This document shows positions 59,658-64,000 of a DNA stretch of 64,000 nucleotides, one piece after another. Source of the stretch: Dermacentor variabilis (lineage: Eukaryota > Arthropoda > Arachnida > Ixodida > Ixodidae); contig NC_134568.1 in the NCBI RefSeq assembly GCF_050947875.1, positions 256,852,615 through 256,916,614 on the forward strand, written 5' to 3'. Positions within the stretch are counted from its first letter, which is position 1. Every line of letters starts with the position of its first letter. Position numbers and translations under genes: made by a program. Under the pieces are notes generated by a model. It did not search any database and was not told the DNA's origin. It was given only the letters and a program-made list of their open reading frames with translations.

Positions 59658-62201
59658 GTGGCAGGTCTTGTTGTGAAACTTAATAAGAGGTACAAAATGA
59701 AGGTTGTACAGGTCTATGCCCCTACATCCAGTCATGATGACCAGGAAGTCGAAAGCTTCTACGAAGACGTGGAATCGGCGATGGGTAAACTCAAAACAAA
59801 ATACACTATACTGATAGGCGACTTCAATGCCAAGTTAGGCAAGAAGCATACTGGAGACAAAGCAGTGGGGGAATATGGCATAGGCACTAGGAATAGCAGG
59901 GGAGAGTTATTAGTAGAGTTTGCGGAACAGAATAATATGCGGATAATGAATACCTTCTTCCGCAAGCGGGATACCCGAAAGTGGACGTGGAGGAGCCCGA
60001 ACGGCGAGACTATAAATGAAATATACTTCATACTCTGCACTAACCCTGGCATCATACAAGACGTGGACGTGCTCAGCAAGGTGCGCTGCAGTGACAATAG
60101 GATGGTAAGAACTCGAATTAGCCTAGACCTGAGGAGGGAACGGAAGAAACTGGTACATAAGAAGCCGATCAATGAGTTAGCGGTAAGAGGGAAAATAGAG
60201 GAATTCCAGATCAAGCTACAGAACAGGTATTCGGCTTTAACTCAGGAAGAGGACCTTAGCGTTGAAGCAATGAACGACAATCTTGTGGGCATCATTAAGG
60301 AGTGTGCAATAGAAGTCGGTGGTAACTCCGTTAGACAGGATACCAGTAAGCTATCGCAGGAGACGAAAGATCTGATCAAGAAACGCCAATGTATGAGAGC
60401 CTCTAACCCTAAAGCTAGAATAGAACTGGCAGAACTTTCCAAGTTAATCAACAAGCGTAAGACAGCTGACATAAGGAAGTGTAATATGGATAGAATTGAA
60501 CATGCTCTCAGGAATAGAGGAAGCCTAAAAGCAGTGAAGAAGAAATTAGGAATTGGCAAGAATCAGATGTATGCGTTAAGAGACAAAGCCGGCAATATCA
60601 TTACTAATATGGATGAGATAGTTCAAGTGGCTGAGGAGTTCTATAGAGATTTATACAGTATCAGTGGCACCCACGACGATAATGGAAGAGAGAATAGTCT
60701 AGAGGAATTCGAAATCCCACAGGTAACACCGGAAGAACTAAAGAAAGCCTTGGGAGCTATGCAAAGGGGGAAGGCAGCTGGGGAGGATCAGGTAACAGCA
60801 GATTTGTTGAAAGATAGTGGGCAGGTTGTTCTAGAGAAACTGGCCACCCTGTATACGCAGTGCCTCATGACGTCGAGTGTACCGGAATCTTGGAAAAACG
60901 CTAACATAATCCTAATCCATAAGAAAGGGGACGCCAAAGACTTGAAAAATTATAGACCGATCAGCTTACTGTCCGTTGCCTACAAAGTATTTACTGAGGC
61001 AATTGCAAATAGAATCAGGAATACCTTAGACTTCTGTCAACCAAAAGACCAGGCAGGATTCCGTAAAGGCTACTCAACAATAGACCATATTCACACTATC
61101 AATCAAGTGATAGAGAAATGTGCAGAATATAACCAACCCTTATATATAGCTTTCATTGATTACGAGAAAGCGTTTGATTCAGTTGAAACCTCAGCAGTCA
61201 TGGAGGCACTGCGGAATCAGGGTGTAGACGAGCCGTATGTAAAAATACTGAAAGATATCTATAGCGGCTCCACAGCCACCGTAGTCCTCCATAAAGAAAG
61301 CAACAAAATCCCAATAAAGAAAGGCGTCAGGCAGGGAGATACGATCTCTCCAATGCTATTCACTGCGTGTTTACAGGAGGTATTCAGAGACCTGGATTGG
61401 GAAGAAATGGGGATAAATGTTAATGGAGAATACCTTAGTAACTTGCGATTCGCTGATGATATTGCCTTGCTTAGTAACTCAGGGGACCAACTGCAATGCA
61501 TGCTCACTGACCTGGAGAGGCAAAGCCATAGGGTGGGTCTAAATATTAATCTACAGAAAACTAAAGTAATGTTTAACAGTCTCGGAAGAGAACAGCAGTT
61601 TACGATAGGTAGTGGGGCATTGGAAGTGGTAAGGGTCTATATCTACTTAGGACAGGTAGTGACTGTGGATCCGGATCATGAGACTGAAATAATCAGAAGA
61701 ATAAGAATGGGCTGCGGTGCGTTTGGCAGGCATTCTCAGATCATGAACAGCAGGTTGCCATTATCCCTCAAGAGAAAAGTTTATAACAGCTGTGTCTTAC
61801 CAGTACTCACGTACGGGGCGGAAACCTGGAGGCTTACGAAAAGGGTTCCACTTAAATTGAGGACGACGCAACGAGCTATGGAAAGAAGAATGATAGGCGT
61901 AACGTTAAGAGATAAGAAAAGAGCTGATTGGGTAAGGGAACAAACGCGAGTTAATGATATCTTAGTTGAAATCAACAAAAAGAAATGGGCATGGGCAGGA
62001 CACGTAATGAGGAGGGAAGATAACCGATGGTCATTGAGAGTTACGGAATGGATTCCAAGGGAAGGGAAGCGTAGCAGAGGGCGGCAGAAAGTTAGGTGGG
62101 CGGATGAGATTAAGTTTGCAGGGACAACATGGCCACAATTAGTACATGACCGGGGTAGTTGGAGAAGTATGGGAGAGGCCTTTGCCCTGCAGTGGGCTTA
62201 A
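59658..62201 (+). CDS. RTE ORF2, 847 codons: endonuclease (mutated) and reverse transcriptase
   Basis: The open frame covers the second half of the endonuclease and the full RT to the natural stop. Endonuclease: VYAPTSSHDDQE, ILIGDFNAKLG, TWRSPNGETINEIYFI. The final motif reads CSDNRMVRTRI where other copies have CSDHR, so the catalytic His is Asn. RT: YRPISLLSVAYKV, DQAGFRKGYSTIDH, FIDYEKAFDSVE, KKGVRQGDTISPMLF and LRFADDIALLSN, intact. The C-terminal region reads GAETWRLTKR, WAWAGHVMRRE, WIPREGKRSRGRQK and WADEI. The first ATG here (MAGLVVKLNKRY) is internal to the family protein, and the open frame extends upstream to about 59562 without an ATG. It is therefore a damaged, very recent copy rather than an active gene. 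Confidence 0.85.
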   Translation: MAGLVVKLNKRYKMKVVQVYAPTSSHDDQEVESFYEDVESAMGKLKTKYTILIGDFNAKLGKKHTGDKAVGEYGIGTRNSRGELLVEFAEQNNMRIMNTFFRKRDTRKWTWRSPNGETINEIYFILCTNPGIIQDVDVLSKVRCSDNRMVRTRISLDLRRERKKLVHKKPINELAVRGKIEEFQIKLQNRYSALTQEEDLSVEAMNDNLVGIIKECAIEVGGNSVRQDTSKLSQETKDLIKKRQCMRASNPKARIELAELSKLINKRKTADIRKCNMDRIEHALRNRGSLKAVKKKLGIGKNQMYALRDKAGNIITNMDEIVQVAEEFYRDLYSISGTHDDNGRENSLEEFEIPQVTPEELKKALGAMQRGKAAGEDQVTADLLKDSGQVVLEKLATLYTQCLMTSSVPESWKNANIILIHKKGDAKDLKNYRPISLLSVAYKVFTEAIANRIRNTLDFCQPKDQAGFRKGYSTIDHIHTINQVIEKCAEYNQPLYIAFIDYEKAFDSVETSAVMEALRNQGVDEPYVKILKDIYSGSTATVVLHKESNKIPIKKGVRQGDTISPMLFTACLQEVFRDLDWEEMGINVNGEYLSNLRFADDIALLSNSGDQLQCMLTDLERQSHRVGLNINLQKTKVMFNSLGREQQFTIGSGALEVVRVYIYLGQVVTVDPDHETEIIRRIRMGCGAFGRHSQIMNSRLPLSLKRKVYNSCVLPVLTYGAETWRLTKRVPLKLRTTQRAMERRMIGVTLRDKKRADWVREQTRVNDILVEINKKKWAWAGHVMRREDNRWSLRVTEWIPREGKRSRGRQKVRWADEIKFAGTTWPQLVHDRGSWRSMGEAFALQWA

Positions 62202-63120
62202 CCAGGCTGATGATGATGATGATGATGAAGGCCAGACTAGGGTAAGAGCTAGTCTGAAGCATCCTAAGGGTTATAGCTTGAGCTAGTTTTGTGAGCTTTT
62301 TATGTAATGGTGGAAAAATTCTTCTCTCCAGATAGAATTTTTTGTGAATTAATTAAAGGTGAATAGTGTCCCGGAACTATTGGACATTGGACTGTGACAT
62401 GGCTCTTCCTCCGGCGCGGATAGTTAGCACGCGCGCCTGGGAGTGGGCAATGTCATTGACGTTGACGAGTGAGTCCAGATTTCGGCCCAAGTGGGCCGGA
62501 AACCAAGTAATCATATGTGGAGTGATTGTCCTGTTCCTGAGAACACTATGGGCCTCTTTGGCGATGGAGCCCGAGGCGAACTCCCTGACTGCCGATCTAG
62601 AGTCTGTGTATATTTTCGTTCTAGATCTGTTGTCGTCTAAAAGAGCCAAAGAAACAGTAACCTGCTCCGCTTTAGAAGTGGTCCCAGCCAACAAGGCTGC
62701 CGGAACAGCATGGCCTCTGTGATCTCTTGCCACTATGGCAAAGTGAGACGAGCGGCCATACTAAGGCGCATCCACAAAGCAAACCGATTGGGATTCGTCC
62801 TTGATCTTCTTCAGGATCGCAATCGCCCTGGCCCTACGCCTTCTCACATTGTGCTGCGGGTGTACATTGCGAGGGATTGGCCCAGCGTAAATGTTTTCTC
62901 TTTGCCCGCCAGTTATTCGATGCCTTCGCTACCAGGATGGCCAGAATTCTTCTCCCCGCCGAAAAGCAGGACAGCCGAGCCAGTTGGGCCGATTCCTGCG
63001 CCTCGATAATCTCCTCCAATGAATTGTGTACTCCCAGTTGATAGAGCCGTTGTGTACTGGCAGTCATGGGGATGCCGAGTATCCTTTTGATGCTTTTCCG
63101 AATGAGGATGTTCAACTAAT

Positions 63121-64000
63121 TTTTCTCAAAAGTGTGCCAATTGTGCATACCCAATGGGCATTGAAACTCCCTCGGACGTCCGGATAAGATCCTGACGTCC
63201 AAGTCCCAGAGCAGTCGTCCTGGGGACATCCAGTGGATATCATTATCGGACTAATTTCAACATCCAGTTCTTATCCTCCTGCGGACATCCTCAGGTCATT
63301 CGTGTTGGACATTTCGCGACTGTCCCGAGTAGGACTTCGTTCGGACTTGAGTGACGAACTGCTCTGTTGCTGAGCGTTTCTGCACTTGCAAATATCTACA
63401 TAGAACCGGCCTTGAGTTCATTCAAGCTAAAGCTGTGTTCAGTAGAGGCATCAACGTTTGTCTGCGAAATATCAATGAGTCCTCAAACACACAGCATAAA
63501 ATAAACCAAATTCGATCGAATTCTACCTCCCCATGGGATTTTTTTCTTCTGGTGGAGAGCATACAGGTAACCATGGAGGTAGGTTAGTGGACTGGTTCTA
63601 AAGCACAGCGTGATCGTAAAAGCTAACAAGCTTGTGTGACCGTCTCAGTATTATTACTTGCAGAGCCACAGAAACATTTCTGTGCTTAGAGTGCTTACGC
63701 GTTATCAAACGTATCCTTTTTGGACCATCACGCTTGCCAGATATCGATGTGACCAGAGACCGACTGTCCCATTGTATAGTTGACGTCCATTTACAACGTT
63801 TTTCAAATAATAATAATTGACAGCAGCCTCTCATTTGGAAACTTCAGAAATATTTCGATCATCTCTAAAAACGCAGAAAATGCGTCGCAAGCATACCCAT
63901 TATGCTACCAGCGCAATCTTTTCTGAAGCTTAGCATACCCTGCATTTTTTTTTTTCGCGGGAGACTATTTCTATTTATCGTTTGGGGTATCCTTCTGGCA
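63121..64000. other. Intergenic stretch with GGACRTCC-rich block
   Basis: 63170-63345 contains many short, partly palindromic GGAC-type words (CGGACGTCCGGAT, GACGTCC, GGGGACATCCAGTGGATATC, GCGGACATCC, CGGACTTG), a pattern of degenerate repeats. The remainder to the window edge is AT-rich with no gene that I can support. Confidence 0.5.

Larger units (their letters stand above)
59321..62228 (+). mobile_element. RTE element, nearly full length
   Basis: It starts with a short leader containing the hairpin GGTGCTAAGCAGCACC and the family sequence GAGGGTGCTAAGAATCC, and encodes endonuclease and RT without RNase H, as expected of the RTE clade (BovB-like C-terminus GHVMRRE...WIPREGKRSRGRQ). It ends in (TGA)n at 62205-62228. 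Imperfect 7-bp flanks (GGCCGGA at 59315, GGCCAGA at 62230) may be its target duplication. It is inserted in an I-group element. Confidence 0.88.
59050..63120 (-). pseudogene. I-group element (RT end, RNase H, tail) hosting an RTE insertion
   Basis: Minus-strand order: the region after the RT core (63115-62834: NILIRKSIKRILGIPMTAS, RLYQLGVHNSLEEIIEAQE), RNase H (62733-62377: EQVTVSLALLDDN, IYTDSRSAVREFASG, ITWFPAHLG), then PPLHKKLTKLAQAITLRML up to 62229. After the RTE insertion it resumes at about 59310 with CGGTCNLDHMLWWCPRYE and ends in an AATAAAG tail near 59070. Stops and frameshifts are frequent. The RNase H IYTDS plus the NLDHMLWWC end is typical of I-group ORF2. Confidence 0.78.

Overview
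This window is animal nuclear DNA, and its repeat content points to a hard (ixodid) tick, probably a metastriate such as Rhipicephalus, Dermacentor, Hyalomma or Haemaphysalis. I base that on tick-type tRNA-derived SINEs, RTE elements with a (TGA)n tail, and tick-type non-LTR and Ty3/gypsy families, recalled rather than searched. There is no sign of bacterial or organellar DNA. Only one host protein-coding gene is visible; nearly everything else is nested, mostly dead, transposable elements.

Layout. 1-9014: a Ty3/gypsy element with a broken pol, split by a clean 6.15-kb insertion (2478-8628, minus strand) of an I-group non-LTR retrotransposon. That insert keeps both ORFs open (720 and 1243 codons) and has a perfect 13-bp target-site duplication, making it the youngest and most intact element here. 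9014-13351: a fold-back element with about 460-bp inverted repeats and a SINE in its loop, an imperfect inverted-repeat element, two TA-flanked MITE copies 8 bp apart, and a repeat family with tandem ~184-bp subunits. 14100-19056: an old RTE element split by about 2 kb of other repeat pieces. 20107-21375: an I-group fragment. 23190-26600: a Tx1/L1-type element carrying a 320-bp Harbinger-like MITE with 25-bp perfect inverted ends. 27183-28880: the second, inverted copy of the tandem-subunit family. 29305-32640: a 5'-truncated I-group element with only a few lesions.

33510-51078 (+) is a nine-exon host gene encoding a 283-aa coiled-coil protein that I read as HAUS1, a subunit of the augmin complex that seeds microtubules on spindle microtubules. 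Its exons total 852 nt and their phases fit throughout. Its introns hold a MITE, an RTE fragment between inverted microsatellite arms, CR1-like fragments, SINEs, pogo/Tigger-like elements and several perfect short hairpins. A CR1-like element begins within about 30 bp of the stop codon, so it probably supplies most of the 3' UTR or the polyadenylation signal.

51100-64000: that CR1-like element with an RTE copy inserted in its 3' UTR; a P-element-like transposase remnant (minus strand); a GGATTAAGGTG minisatellite interrupted by a TTAA-flanked, THAP-containing (Kolobok-like) element; a gypsy integrase/LTR scrap; and a nearly full-length RTE element with an 847-codon ORF inserted in an I-group element. 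Two catalytic lesions stand out: the RTE at 59.3-62.2 kb has lost its endonuclease histidine, and the RTE at 52.9-54.1 kb has lost exactly the two reverse-transcriptase aspartates.

I did not find a convincing new biological system. The best leads are the intact I-group element, the two-copy family with tandem 5' subunits, the recurring perfect 15-bp-arm hairpins, and the CR1-derived 3' end of HAUS1.
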